Positions 52,794 to 61,664 of a stretch of DNA of 64,000 nucleotides are shown piece after piece (position 1 is the first letter of the stretch; each line of letters starts with the position of its first letter). Location: assembly GCF_018861125.1 (NCBI RefSeq), contig NZ_JAHKQN010000019.1, positions 158,849 to 222,848 on the forward strand, written 5' to 3'. Both the position numbers and the translations under genes were made by a program. The DNA is from Cellulophaga baltica (GTDB lineage Bacteria > Bacteroidota > Bacteroidia > Flavobacteriales > Flavobacteriaceae). The notes beneath the pieces were generated by a model. That model saw only the letters and a program-made list of their open reading frames with translations, was not told the DNA's origin and did not search any database.

Positions 52794-52876
52794 ATTGTTT
52801 GTTTTTGATAGGTGTATATCAGATTTTTTTATAAAAACTCACTGGTTACCGTGATAAGTAATAGAAATCAACATAG

Positions 52877-52884
52877 TAATTTTG
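52877..52884 (+). promoter_or_regulatory. Candidate -7 box directly ahead of the start at 52889
   Basis: TAATTTTG fully matches TAnnTTTG and ends 4 bases before the ATG, the same spacing as at 25657-25664. This suggests a leaderless message. Confidence 0.45.
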
Positions 52885-52888
52885 TTTT

Positions 52889-53884
52889 ATGGATATAGGT
52901 TCTAAAGAGATTTTAATAGGTTTTATAATTGTTTTGGCTGTTGTGTTTTATAGTTTAAAAACGAAATACATGATATCTAATAGAAAAGCATCTGAAAACT
53001 TAAATACATTTTTAAAAAACAATTATAATGATGAATTGGATTTTAGTGAATTGACTCGTTTTTTTAATACGGCAACCATGAACCCCAATAGTTTTTGGGC
53101 CAGAATTTATCAAAAAGAGGATCCTAGAGTTGAACTTATTTTACACTTTGATGCTAATCATATAAAAACTCAATCTGATGTTGCGTCTCAATACCCTGAC
53201 GGATTATCATTTCATAATCAATATTTAGAAAAAATTGAAATTGTACAAACTCAAGATAGAATTTCTAATAGAATTAAACCCTTTGGTGTACACTTAAAAT
53301 GGGAATATAATTTGATTCATCTTCAATTTATTAACGAATATTCTGAAATTCAAATTTTTGAAAAAATAGCTTACTTCTTAGAACTTTTTAATGCGGAAGA
53401 TTTTAATAAAGTTGGCTATTATCATGAAGCCATAATAGTATTAAGTTTTGTTTCAGAAAATAAACCTCAATTAGCTTTAGATATTAAACAAGAAAATGAT
53501 TTTTGGGTTTATAAAGACTTGCAATTGAATGAAGAGTCAAAAGAATTTAAAATTTTAAAAAGTAATCTTGAACAACAGTTTGAAAAGTATCTTGAAGAGA
53601 ACTTTAAAACCAATAAATTGTATGACTATTATGGGAGTTTTGTAGCGCAACAAAATTTTAATCAAGTTTTGTTTATTCAATTTACTGAAGCAAAAAAAAC
53701 AAAAAAACAATTTAAAGAAAGAGAAAAAGGAGTTTGGATTTCGCCTATTACAGGTTATATTGTTAGCTATTGGAATATTAAAAATCAAGAATTAGAATAT
53801 ATAAATTATAAGCCAACTTCTAATGATATAAGCAAAGCAGAAATTTTAGAAATAGAGAAATTACAATTTTTAAAAAACATGTAA
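52889..53884 (+). CDS. Hypothetical membrane-anchored protein
   Basis: A 331-residue protein with a single N-terminal transmembrane segment (about residues 8-24, ILIGFIIVLAVVFYSL) and a large soluble domain with no recognised motif. The soluble part is mixed alpha/beta and charged, with EKIAYFLELFNAEDFNKVGYY in the middle and a Lys-rich segment (TKKQFKEREKGV) near residue 275. It converges with the gene on the other strand with only one base between the stop codons, so the two transcripts overlap. Function is unknown. Confidence 0.72.
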   Translation: MDIGSKEILIGFIIVLAVVFYSLKTKYMISNRKASENLNTFLKNNYNDELDFSELTRFFNTATMNPNSFWARIYQKEDPRVELILHFDANHIKTQSDVASQYPDGLSFHNQYLEKIEIVQTQDRISNRIKPFGVHLKWEYNLIHLQFINEYSEIQIFEKIAYFLELFNAEDFNKVGYYHEAIIVLSFVSENKPQLALDIKQENDFWVYKDLQLNEESKEFKILKSNLEQQFEKYLEENFKTNKLYDYYGSFVAQQNFNQVLFIQFTEAKKTKKQFKEREKGVWISPITGYIVSYWNIKNQELEYINYKPTSNDISKAEILEIEKLQFLKNM

Positions 53885-53885
53885 T

Positions 53886-54479
53886 CTAATGTCTTAGTTT
53901 CATCTCAAATTCTATAATACCACCATCAACAATTGCACTTTCTAAAATTCCATTTTTATATGTATAGTTATTTTCCTTACCTTTTGAATTAGTCTTTTTG
54001 TACGTATGATTTCCTAAAGAAGTTATAGAATTAAAACTTCCATCTTGCTCTGAATAGCATTTAGTTATATTCATAGGCTCAATAAAATAAAGTAAAATGG
54101 TACTGTATTTAATAGTTGTATTAATAGGGTCTTGAACTTTATTGTTTTTAGTAATTAAATATTTGTTCTCTTGCCAATGTGTATTTGTTTTTGCATGTTG
54201 TTTTCCATTAACCAAAATATCAACATTAGCTTTTTTTAAAAGGTTATTTTCCATACTTACTTCATAAGTATAGTTAACATCAATCTGTTTAATAATTTTT
54301 ATACCAATAGTGCTAGAGGTATGATAAATAGTTTTGTCGCCTTTTGTTGAATAAGTAGCCTTTAAGCTACCTATATTTTTGTTTTTATAAATAATATCAT
54401 ACAAAAGAATTTTATTTGAGTTTAGTTCGCTGTTATTCTGTGAATAAATCAAATTCAAAATAAAAAAATACAATATCAT
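53886..54479 (-). CDS. DUF6134-like secreted hypothetical protein
   Basis: A 197-residue protein with an N-terminal signal-like segment (MILYFFILNLIYSQN). The rest is mostly predicted beta structure: LLYDIIYKNKNIGSLKATY, then TTIKYSTILLYFIEP and NGILESAIVDGGIIEFEM. This pattern fits the DUF6134 group of exported Bacteroidota proteins, whose role is unknown. Its stop lies one base from the stop of the convergent gene. The upstream side is the siderophore promoter region, transcribed away from it, so shared regulation cannot be excluded. Confidence 0.68.
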   Translation of the reverse strand: MILYFFILNLIYSQNNSELNSNKILLYDIIYKNKNIGSLKATYSTKGDKTIYHTSSTIGIKIIKQIDVNYTYEVSMENNLLKKANVDILVNGKQHAKTNTHWQENKYLITKNNKVQDPINTTIKYSTILLYFIEPMNITKCYSEQDGSFNSITSLGNHTYKKTNSKGKENNYTYKNGILESAIVDGGIIEFEMKLRH

Positions 54480-54556
54480 CTTCTATGATTTTTAATACTT
54501 TTTAAAGGTACTTTATATCTTAGTAATTTAATATCCAATTACGTCTTTTATTATCC

Positions 54557-54618
54557 TTATTTAGTCTTTTAGTCTACTTATTTACTTTTAGTTTTGATTT
54601 CTTATTAAGACTAAATAA
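54557..54618. promoter_or_regulatory. Siderophore operon promoter flanked by a 12-bp inverted repeat
   Basis: TTATTTAGTCTT (54557-54568) is matched by its exact reverse complement AAGACTAAATAA (54607-54618). Between them lies the -7 box TAGTTTTG (54589-54596), a full TAnnTTTG match 28 bases before the ATG at 54625. The left arm covers the -33 area and the right arm lies just after the expected start of transcription, a good layout for repression by an iron-responsive regulator. The regulator's identity (Fur or DtxR type) is inference. Confidence 0.6.
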
Positions 54619-54624
54619 AAATAA

Positions 54625-56142
54625 ATGCAATTAAATAAGCCATCTTCTTTCAAAGAGTTATCATCAAATAATTATTTATTTAATGAAGAATCTGCTAAGT
54701 TGTACGGAGAATATATAGATAAAACTCTAAATTATATTCAGCAGTTTTTATCTCAAAGAAAATTTTACAAGGGAGATAATATTGATGAAATAAAAAAAAA
54801 TAAAATTAAAGCTAGGTTACAGCACATTAGTCAAACTCATAGTATTGATAATGTCTTAGAAGAGCTGAATGAATTGTATATAAAAAATGCTGTTTCTTTT
54901 CATAACCCTAATTATGTAGCACATTTAAATTGTCCTATCACTTTACCATCTATAGTTGCGGAATTACTAGCAACAAGTATAAATACGGCTATTGAAACTT
55001 GGGATCAAAGCAATGTAGCAACTTTTATAGAACAAGAAGTAATAAAATGGATTTGCAGTGAGTATAATTTTAATGAAAGTGCAGATGGTGTTTTTACAAG
55101 TGGCGGAACTCAATCAAATTTTATGGGCTTATTGTTAGCAAGGGATCATTATGCATATAAAAATTTAGGAATTAATATAAAACAAAATGGTTGGTCTGAT
55201 GACGTTAGTAAATTTAGAATTTTTTGTTCTGAGAAATCACACTTTAGTATAAAAAAAAATGCAGGTTTATTAGGTTTAGGTTTTGATGCCGTTATACCTG
55301 TAAAAGTTGATAATACAATGAGAATGGACCTCTTTGAATTGGCATTAGAAATAGAAAAAGTCAAAAAAGAAGGAAATATTCCTATTGCTGTTGTGGCTAC
55401 CTTAGGAACTACAGACTATGGTAGTTTTGATCCATTAGAAGAAATTACAACATTAGCTAAACAAAATGGAATGTGGTTACATGTAGACGGGGCTTATGGA
55501 GGGTGTTTTGTATTAACAGAAACTCATAATCATTATTTTAAAGCTATTGAAAAAGCAGATTCTGTTACTGTAGATTTTCATAAAACCTTATTTCAGCCTG
55601 TAAGTTGTAGTGCTTTTTTAGTAAAAGACAAGCAACATTTACAATACGTTTCATACTATGCAGATTATTTAAATCCACTAGAAAGTAAAGATGAAGAACG
55701 ACCAGATTTAATTGAAAAATCTATGCAAACAACACGTAGGTTTGATGCATTAAAGGTATGGCTAACTTTAAAAACTTTAGGTACAAAAACCATAGCTTCT
55801 TATTTAGAAAGTGTTCATTTTATAATAAAAAATGTATATGAAAACGTAAAGTTAAATAATGCTTTTGAAATAGCTCATGTACCAGCCTTAAGTACTTTAG
55901 TTTTTAGATATAAACACAAAGATGTACTTGATGATATTGTACACAATGAAATTAACTTACATATAAAAAACACATTGTATAAATCAGGAAAAGCCTCTGT
56001 AGCAAGTACAAAATTAAACGGAGTAACCTATTTGAAATTTACGCTATTGAATCCAAAAAATACAGTAGAGAATCTTTTAAATATTGTTAAGATGATAGAA
56101 AAAGAAGGGGTAGCATACGAATCACAATTAAAAACAGCATAA
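54625..56142 (+). CDS. Group II PLP-dependent diamine-forming decarboxylase (DesA/BibA-like)
   Basis: A 505-residue pyridoxal-phosphate decarboxylase. It shows TSGGTQSNFMGLLLARD, HVDGAYGG and the PLP lysine K320 in TVDFHKTLFQPVSCSAF. The group covers glutamate, aromatic, diaminobutyrate and lysine/ornithine enzymes. As first gene of a hydroxamate siderophore operon it most likely forms cadaverine from lysine, or putrescine from ornithine, as DesA-type enzymes do. The stop is 2 bases before the hydroxylase ATG. A 2,4-diaminobutyrate decarboxylase is the main alternative. Confidence 0.87.
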   Translation: MQLNKPSSFKELSSNNYLFNEESAKLYGEYIDKTLNYIQQFLSQRKFYKGDNIDEIKKNKIKARLQHISQTHSIDNVLEELNELYIKNAVSFHNPNYVAHLNCPITLPSIVAELLATSINTAIETWDQSNVATFIEQEVIKWICSEYNFNESADGVFTSGGTQSNFMGLLLARDHYAYKNLGINIKQNGWSDDVSKFRIFCSEKSHFSIKKNAGLLGLGFDAVIPVKVDNTMRMDLFELALEIEKVKKEGNIPIAVVATLGTTDYGSFDPLEEITTLAKQNGMWLHVDGAYGGCFVLTETHNHYFKAIEKADSVTVDFHKTLFQPVSCSAFLVKDKQHLQYVSYYADYLNPLESKDEERPDLIEKSMQTTRRFDALKVWLTLKTLGTKTIASYLESVHFIIKNVYENVKLNNAFEIAHVPALSTLVFRYKHKDVLDDIVHNEINLHIKNTLYKSGKASVASTKLNGVTYLKFTLLNPKNTVENLLNIVKMIEKEGVAYESQLKTA

Positions 56143-56144
56143 CG

Positions 56145-57470
56145 ATGAGTCAAGATAATATAATGGATTTTATAGCTATTGGAGTAGGACCTTTTAATTT
56201 AGGTTTAGCATGTTTAACAGAACCAATCAAAAATTTAAACGGAGTTTTCTTAGACAAAAAAGAAAGTTTTAACTGGCATCCAGGTATGTTACTAGAAGAT
56301 ACAACTTTACAAGTACCTTTTATGGCAGATTTGGTAACCTTGGCAGACCCAACAAGTCCGTTTAGTTTTTTAAATTATATAAAGAAAAAAGGGTTGTTGT
56401 ATTCATTTTACATTCGAGAAAACTTTTTATTATTAAGAAATGAATACAATCAATATTGTCAATGGGCAATTAGTAAATTACCCAACATTTACTTTAATAC
56501 AGAGGTTAAACATGTTAGTTATGATGAGCAAGAAGGTATTTACGTAGTAACAAGTATTTGTATGAAGACAAAAAAAGTGAAAATATATAAAGCTAAAAAA
56601 TTAGTTTTAGGTACAGGTACACCACCATATATACCCGAAAGTTGCAAAAAATTAAAAGGAAAAGCTGTACACTCATCTCAGTATTTAAAAGCTAAAGAAA
56701 ATTTACAAGAGCAAAAAAAGATAACTGTTTTAGGTAGCGGTCAAAGTGCCGCTGAGATTTTTTACGATTTATTATTAGAGATAGACACAAAAAATTATGA
56801 ATTAAGCTGGATAACACGTTCTCCGCGTTTCTTTCCGCTAGAATATTCTAAGTTGACCTTAGAAATGACATCTCCTGAATATGTAGATTATTTTTATGAT
56901 TTACCTACTGAGAAAAGAGACGATTTAATTAAAAACCAAAAGCATTTGTATAAAGGAATTAATTCGGATTTAATTTCAGCTATTCATGACACTTTATATG
57001 CAAAAAGAATCACGGCAAAAAAAGAATTAAAAGTTTCTTTAAGGACAAATTCAGAATTAAAAAATACAACGCTTAAAGAAAGTACAATTGAGCTTGAATT
57101 CCATCAGATAGAACAAAACAAATATTTTAAACAAGAAACGGAGGGTTTGGTTTTAGCTACAGGTTATAGCTATCAATTACCAGAGTTTGTGGAAGGAATT
57201 TCTAATAGGATTGAATGGGATGAGAAAGGTCGTTTTGATGTGGCAAGAAATTATAGTGTAGATAAGAATAAAAAAGAGGTTTTTGTTCAAAATGCTGAAT
57301 TACATACGCATGGTTTTGTAACACCAGATTTAGGAATGGCAGCATATAGAAACTCATACATTATTAAAGAAATAACTGGAGTAGAGCATTATCCAATAGA
57401 AAAAAGTATTGCTTTTCAACAATTTGGAGTATCTCAAGAAGAAGAGGTTTTTATGAATGTTTTGAGTTAA
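56145..57470 (+). CDS. Siderophore amine N-hydroxylase (IucD/DesB/AlcA family)
   Basis: A 441-residue flavin-dependent N-hydroxylating monooxygenase. The FAD motif IGVGPFNLGLACL lies at 12-24, the NADPH motif VLGSGQSAAEIFYDLL near 195-210, and the C-terminal substrate motif LATGYSYQLP near 336. It should convert the diamine (or lysine/ornithine) to its N-hydroxy form. It is placed between the decarboxylase and the exporter with gaps of 2 and 10 bases. By analogy with bisucaberin and desferrioxamine pathways the substrate is probably cadaverine or putrescine. Confidence 0.92.
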   Translation: MSQDNIMDFIAIGVGPFNLGLACLTEPIKNLNGVFLDKKESFNWHPGMLLEDTTLQVPFMADLVTLADPTSPFSFLNYIKKKGLLYSFYIRENFLLLRNEYNQYCQWAISKLPNIYFNTEVKHVSYDEQEGIYVVTSICMKTKKVKIYKAKKLVLGTGTPPYIPESCKKLKGKAVHSSQYLKAKENLQEQKKITVLGSGQSAAEIFYDLLLEIDTKNYELSWITRSPRFFPLEYSKLTLEMTSPEYVDYFYDLPTEKRDDLIKNQKHLYKGINSDLISAIHDTLYAKRITAKKELKVSLRTNSELKNTTLKESTIELEFHQIEQNKYFKQETEGLVLATGYSYQLPEFVEGISNRIEWDEKGRFDVARNYSVDKNKKEVFVQNAELHTHGFVTPDLGMAAYRNSYIIKEITGVEHYPIEKSIAFQQFGVSQEEEVFMNVLS

Positions 57471-57480
57471 TAAACAAACT

Positions 57481-58659
57481 ATGAAGTTAAAAAACTTTCT
57501 AATAGTAATTACGCTGGTAGCCGTGGTAAGCGATTATTTACTACATCCATTTTATCCGCAGTTTTTTGAGATACGTTTTGGAGTTACCAATCCGGAATAT
57601 GTTGGTTATTATTTTGCAGCTATTTGTTTTATGGTAATGCTAGCCTTTCCGTTTTGGGCATATATATCTAAAAAAATATCAGAACTAAATATTCTAATAT
57701 ACACACAAGCTGTTGCTGGGCTTTTAGCACTCTATTGTTATTACACCACATCATATGTCAATTTTTGGGTAATATCGCTAATTATGGTGCTTTTTAAAGG
57801 AAGTTATCTATTAGTGTATCCATATATCTTAAAAATAATTACGAAGGAAGAACAGCCAAAAACAATAGGGTTATTATCTGTGGTAGTACACTTAGGCGGA
57901 ATTTTAGGTGCGGTTTTAGGTGGGTTTACGGTAGATTATATTCACCCGAGTAGCATCTTTTTAATAATGGCTTTGGGCGATTTTGTACAAATGGCAATGA
58001 GTGGTTATTTATTAAAAAGCAAAAAATACGATACAAGTATTGTGGTTGTAGAAGAAGATGAATTGAAAGATAAAAAGATAATGCCAAAAGGATTTATTTT
58101 AAAACTAGGGTTAATCACCTTAATCCTTTATTTCAGTGATTTTTTAATTAGACCATTCTTTTCATTGTACTGGGAAAGTTTTTCAGACTTTAAAAGCAAA
58201 CTAGTATCAGGAGCTATTTATGCAATTCCAGGTTTTGTAGCTTTAATTACACTTTGGATAAACAATAAAAGAAAAACAGCAGAAGGATACCAAGGTATTA
58301 TTAATGCTTTATGTATTGGTTTAATAGGTTTGTTTTTACAAGGAATTCCATCTGAAATGGCAGTTATAACTGGTAGAATTATTTACGGATGGGCAATTTT
58401 TCAAGGCGTCGTAAAATTCGATATTTTATTATTTGAATTAAGCTCACCAGAATCGTATGCAGTAGATTATAGTAAGGTGCATTTTTTTCAGAATTTAGGT
58501 GTTTTATTAGCCTCATTAAGTGTTGGAGTCGTGGTAGAAAATTTCGGATTACAATTACCATTTACTATTGCATTAGGTGGATTCATACTTACGCTAGTAT
58601 TATACTTTTTTATATTTAAATCCGTACGAGTTTTTCATAAAAAATTAGCAAAAATATAA
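57481..58659 (+). CDS. MFS transporter, probable siderophore exporter
   Basis: A 392-residue membrane protein with about 12 hydrophobic segments and the split N- and C-terminal halves of the major facilitator superfamily. Early FYPQFFEIRFGVTNPEYVG and the GGILGAVLGGFTVDY stretch of helix 5 fit MFS drug/siderophore exporters. It lies inside the biosynthetic operon, 10 bases after the hydroxylase stop and 3 bases before the next gene. Export of the finished siderophore is therefore the likely role, although import cannot be excluded. Confidence 0.85.
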   Translation: MKLKNFLIVITLVAVVSDYLLHPFYPQFFEIRFGVTNPEYVGYYFAAICFMVMLAFPFWAYISKKISELNILIYTQAVAGLLALYCYYTTSYVNFWVISLIMVLFKGSYLLVYPYILKIITKEEQPKTIGLLSVVVHLGGILGAVLGGFTVDYIHPSSIFLIMALGDFVQMAMSGYLLKSKKYDTSIVVVEEDELKDKKIMPKGFILKLGLITLILYFSDFLIRPFFSLYWESFSDFKSKLVSGAIYAIPGFVALITLWINNKRKTAEGYQGIINALCIGLIGLFLQGIPSEMAVITGRIIYGWAIFQGVVKFDILLFELSSPESYAVDYSKVHFFQNLGVLLASLSVGVVVENFGLQLPFTIALGGFILTLVLYFFIFKSVRVFHKKLAKI

Positions 58660-58662
58660 AAA

Positions 58663-61080
58663 ATGTCAGCAGAAAATAAAAATATTTTCACTCAAGAGTA
58701 TGCTGGTTTTGGTAGCATATCTATACGGCCTTTTAAGGTTAATGAAGACAGTGTGTTTTTACACAATTGGGTAATCCAAGAATATGCAGTTTTTTGGGAA
58801 ATGCAAAACGCAACTTTACAAGATGTAGAAGATGAGTACACGAAATTAACTGTACCAAAAGATTACGATGTATTTGTTGGAGTGTTTAATAACAAGCCTG
58901 CATTTGTATTAGAAAAATACAATCCTAAAAAAGATATTATAAATCAGTTTTATAATCCAAGAGATTCAGATAGTGGTGTACATATTATTGTTGCTCCGCC
59001 ATCAGAACCAATAACGGCAAATTTTACTTGGTTTATGTTTCGTGCTATTATGGATTTTACGTTTGCAAATTCTTCTATTGATAGAATTTTAGTAGAACCC
59101 GATATTCGAAATAAAAAAATGTTTGCCTTATGTCAGCGTATCGGTTTTACGTTGGGCGAAGTAGTAGAATTACCACATAAAACAGCACAATTAGCTTTTT
59201 TAACCAAAGCTAATTATCAACAAAAAATAAATTCATTTTCACCTTCAAAAAGAAGTACTATGAACACATTAGATAATGTGGTTTCTCCACAACAATCAAC
59301 ACAGCATATACAACCAAAAGTTTGGCAACAATCAAATTTATTATTGGTAAAAAAAGCATTATGTGAGTTTTCGCATGAGTTGTTAATCAACCCAGAAATT
59401 ATAGAAAGTCATGAAAATGGTTATCATACTTATAAAGTGTACGCCGATAAAAAAGAAATTAGGTACGAATTTAAAGCGAAACCATTAGCCTTAAATCATT
59501 ATTTAATAATAGATGAGTCTATTAAAAAATATGTAGGAGATACTTTAGCGGATTTAGATGCGGTTTATTTTATAAAAGAGTTTAAGGATATATTAGGTAT
59601 TGCTAAAGAAAAAATGCCAGTGTATTTAGAAGAAATTATAAGTACGTTATATGGTAGTGCTTTTAAAATAACCAAAGGAAATCCAACAGCAAAAGAGTTG
59701 GCAACGGCAGATTTTCAAACCATAGAACAATCGATGACCGAAGGACATCCTGGATTTGTGGCAAACAACGGAAGAATTGGTTTTGATAGTACCGATTATC
59801 GTTCGTATGCACCAGAAGCAGGAAATTCATTTTCATTATTGTGGATGGCGGGTCATAAAAGTAAAGCAGTGTTTTCTGCAATAGAAAGTTTACCATACGA
59901 AACTTTAATTCAACAAGAATTAGATGCGGCAACCATTTCTAAATTCAATGCTATTATTGAAGAAAAAGGACATGATGCTAACGATTATTTATTCTTACCC
60001 ATTCATCCATGGCAATGGTTTAATAAACTAGCTAATATTTTTTCGCCAGAAGTAGCTAAAGGAGATTTAATCTGTTTGGGTTATGGTCCAGATCAGTATT
60101 TGGCACAACAATCTATCAGAACATTATTTAATACTACAAACCCACATAAGTTTTATACAAAATCTGCCTTATCAATCTTAAATATGGGATTCATGAGAGG
60201 TTTGCCGTTGTATTATTTAGGAACAGCTCCTAAAATGGCGGTTTGGTTAGAAGAGCTATTATACAACGATACGTACATTCAAGAAAACGGATTCAGAATG
60301 TTAAGTGAAATCGGTTCAGTAAGTTATGTGAATCCGTATTTCGAAGAATTCGGACCTCATAACGATTATAACAAAATGTTAGCTTCTTTGTGGAGAGAAA
60401 GTCCGTATTCTGTAGTAAAAGAAAATCAGAAGCCTATAACAATGGCAGCTTTATTACATATAGATCATTTCGGAAATGCTTTACTACCAGAAATTATTAA
60501 AGACTCAGGTTTATCTATTTATGATTGGTTGCGTAAATATTTACAAGCCTATTTAAGTCCGATGTTACACTGTTTCTATTACTACGACCTGGTATTTATG
60601 CCACATGGCGAGAACATTATTTTAGTGTTAGAAGATAATATTCCTGTATATGCTTTATTAAAAGATATTACAGAGGAAGCTTGTATTTTAAGTGAAGATG
60701 TAGTGTTGCCAGAGCATTTACAAAGAATGTACGCACCGGTACCCGAAGATGTGAAATTGTTATCCATTTTTACAGATATGTTTGATGGTTTTTTCAGATT
60801 CTTAGCACCAATTTTAGAAGAGCAAGCAGATTATAGTGAAACTCGTTTTTGGGAAATGGTAGCAGAAAATGTAACTGATTATCAAGCGAAGTTTCCGCAA
60901 TTATCAGAAAAGTTTAAGAAGTACGACATGTTTGCAGATGATTTTAAATTATCGTGTTTAAACAGATTACAATTAAATAATCATATGCAAATGATTGATT
61001 TAGATGATCCTGTAGCATTATTACAATTTGCAGGAAAGTTAGAGAACCCTATTGCACAATTTAAAACGCAAGAAGCTTAG
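58663..61080 (+). CDS. Fused GNAT acyltransferase and IucA/IucC (NIS) synthetase
   Basis: An 805-residue two-domain protein. Residues 1-190 are an AlcB/RhbD-type GNAT domain (ISIRPFKVNEDSVFLHNWV; RILVEPDIRNKKMFALCQRIGF). Residues about 215-800 form an NRPS-independent siderophore synthetase: TEGHPGFVANNGRIGF near 360, HPWQW at 448-452, QQSIRTLF, SILNMGFMRGLP, and FMPHGENIILVLEDN. The GNAT part should acylate the hydroxylamine, typically with succinyl-CoA, and the synthetase part condenses the product by adenylation. The fusion resembles BibC of bisucaberin synthesis. A separate GNAT and a separate synthetase follow, so this is a duplicated module. Confidence 0.92.
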   Translation: MSAENKNIFTQEYAGFGSISIRPFKVNEDSVFLHNWVIQEYAVFWEMQNATLQDVEDEYTKLTVPKDYDVFVGVFNNKPAFVLEKYNPKKDIINQFYNPRDSDSGVHIIVAPPSEPITANFTWFMFRAIMDFTFANSSIDRILVEPDIRNKKMFALCQRIGFTLGEVVELPHKTAQLAFLTKANYQQKINSFSPSKRSTMNTLDNVVSPQQSTQHIQPKVWQQSNLLLVKKALCEFSHELLINPEIIESHENGYHTYKVYADKKEIRYEFKAKPLALNHYLIIDESIKKYVGDTLADLDAVYFIKEFKDILGIAKEKMPVYLEEIISTLYGSAFKITKGNPTAKELATADFQTIEQSMTEGHPGFVANNGRIGFDSTDYRSYAPEAGNSFSLLWMAGHKSKAVFSAIESLPYETLIQQELDAATISKFNAIIEEKGHDANDYLFLPIHPWQWFNKLANIFSPEVAKGDLICLGYGPDQYLAQQSIRTLFNTTNPHKFYTKSALSILNMGFMRGLPLYYLGTAPKMAVWLEELLYNDTYIQENGFRMLSEIGSVSYVNPYFEEFGPHNDYNKMLASLWRESPYSVVKENQKPITMAALLHIDHFGNALLPEIIKDSGLSIYDWLRKYLQAYLSPMLHCFYYYDLVFMPHGENIILVLEDNIPVYALLKDITEEACILSEDVVLPEHLQRMYAPVPEDVKLLSIFTDMFDGFFRFLAPILEEQADYSETRFWEMVAENVTDYQAKFPQLSEKFKKYDMFADDFKLSCLNRLQLNNHMQMIDLDDPVALLQFAGKLENPIAQFKTQEA

Positions 61081-61085
61081 TAGTT

Positions 61086-61655
61086 ATGGTGCAAACAAGT
61101 GAAGTAGTTTTTAAAAAGGAAATAAAAGGTTTAGGAGAAATTAGTATTCGACCTATTAATTTAGAAAACGATATTGATATGTTGTACAGTTGGGTTTCTA
61201 AACCATACGCAAAGTATTGGGGAATGTTAGAGCAAACAAAAGAGGAGGTTTTTAATGAGTATAAAAAACTAGAAGACAATTCTCATCATCATACATATAT
61301 AGGAGAATTAAATAAGCAACCCATTTTTTTAATGGAACGCTATAAAACATCCGAAGATGTAATAGTAAAACATTACGATGCTTTAGATAACGATTACGGA
61401 ATGCACATTTTAGTTGCTCCGGCAGAAAAGAAGATTCCGAAATTTACATGGCATGTTTTCTCAACTGTGATGGCTTATTTTTTCAGTTTACCATTTGTAA
61501 ATAGGGTAGTAGTAGAGCCAGATATTAATAACGAAAAGATTCATGTTTTAAATAAAAAAGCAGGTTTTGTGTATCAGAAAAATATAAACTTAGATCATAA
61601 AATAGCATCGTTAGCATTTTGCACAAAAGAAGCTTTTTATCAATCTGTATTGTAG
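61086..61655 (+). CDS. Stand-alone GNAT acyltransferase (AlcB/RhbD-like)
   Basis: A 189-residue GNAT protein paralogous to the N-terminal domain of the preceding fused gene: ISIRPINLENDIDMLYSWVS versus ISIRPFKVNEDSVFLHNWV, and VVVEPDINNEKIHVLNKKAGF versus the matching segment. It should acylate the hydroxylamine group of the siderophore building block. It begins 5 bases after the fused gene and is followed 9 bases later by the stand-alone synthetase, so the two separate genes mirror the two domains of the fused one. Its acyl donor may differ from that of the fused domain. Confidence 0.9.
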   Translation: MVQTSEVVFKKEIKGLGEISIRPINLENDIDMLYSWVSKPYAKYWGMLEQTKEEVFNEYKKLEDNSHHHTYIGELNKQPIFLMERYKTSEDVIVKHYDALDNDYGMHILVAPAEKKIPKFTWHVFSTVMAYFFSLPFVNRVVVEPDINNEKIHVLNKKAGFVYQKNINLDHKIASLAFCTKEAFYQSVL

Positions 61656-61664
61656 GGAATAAAA

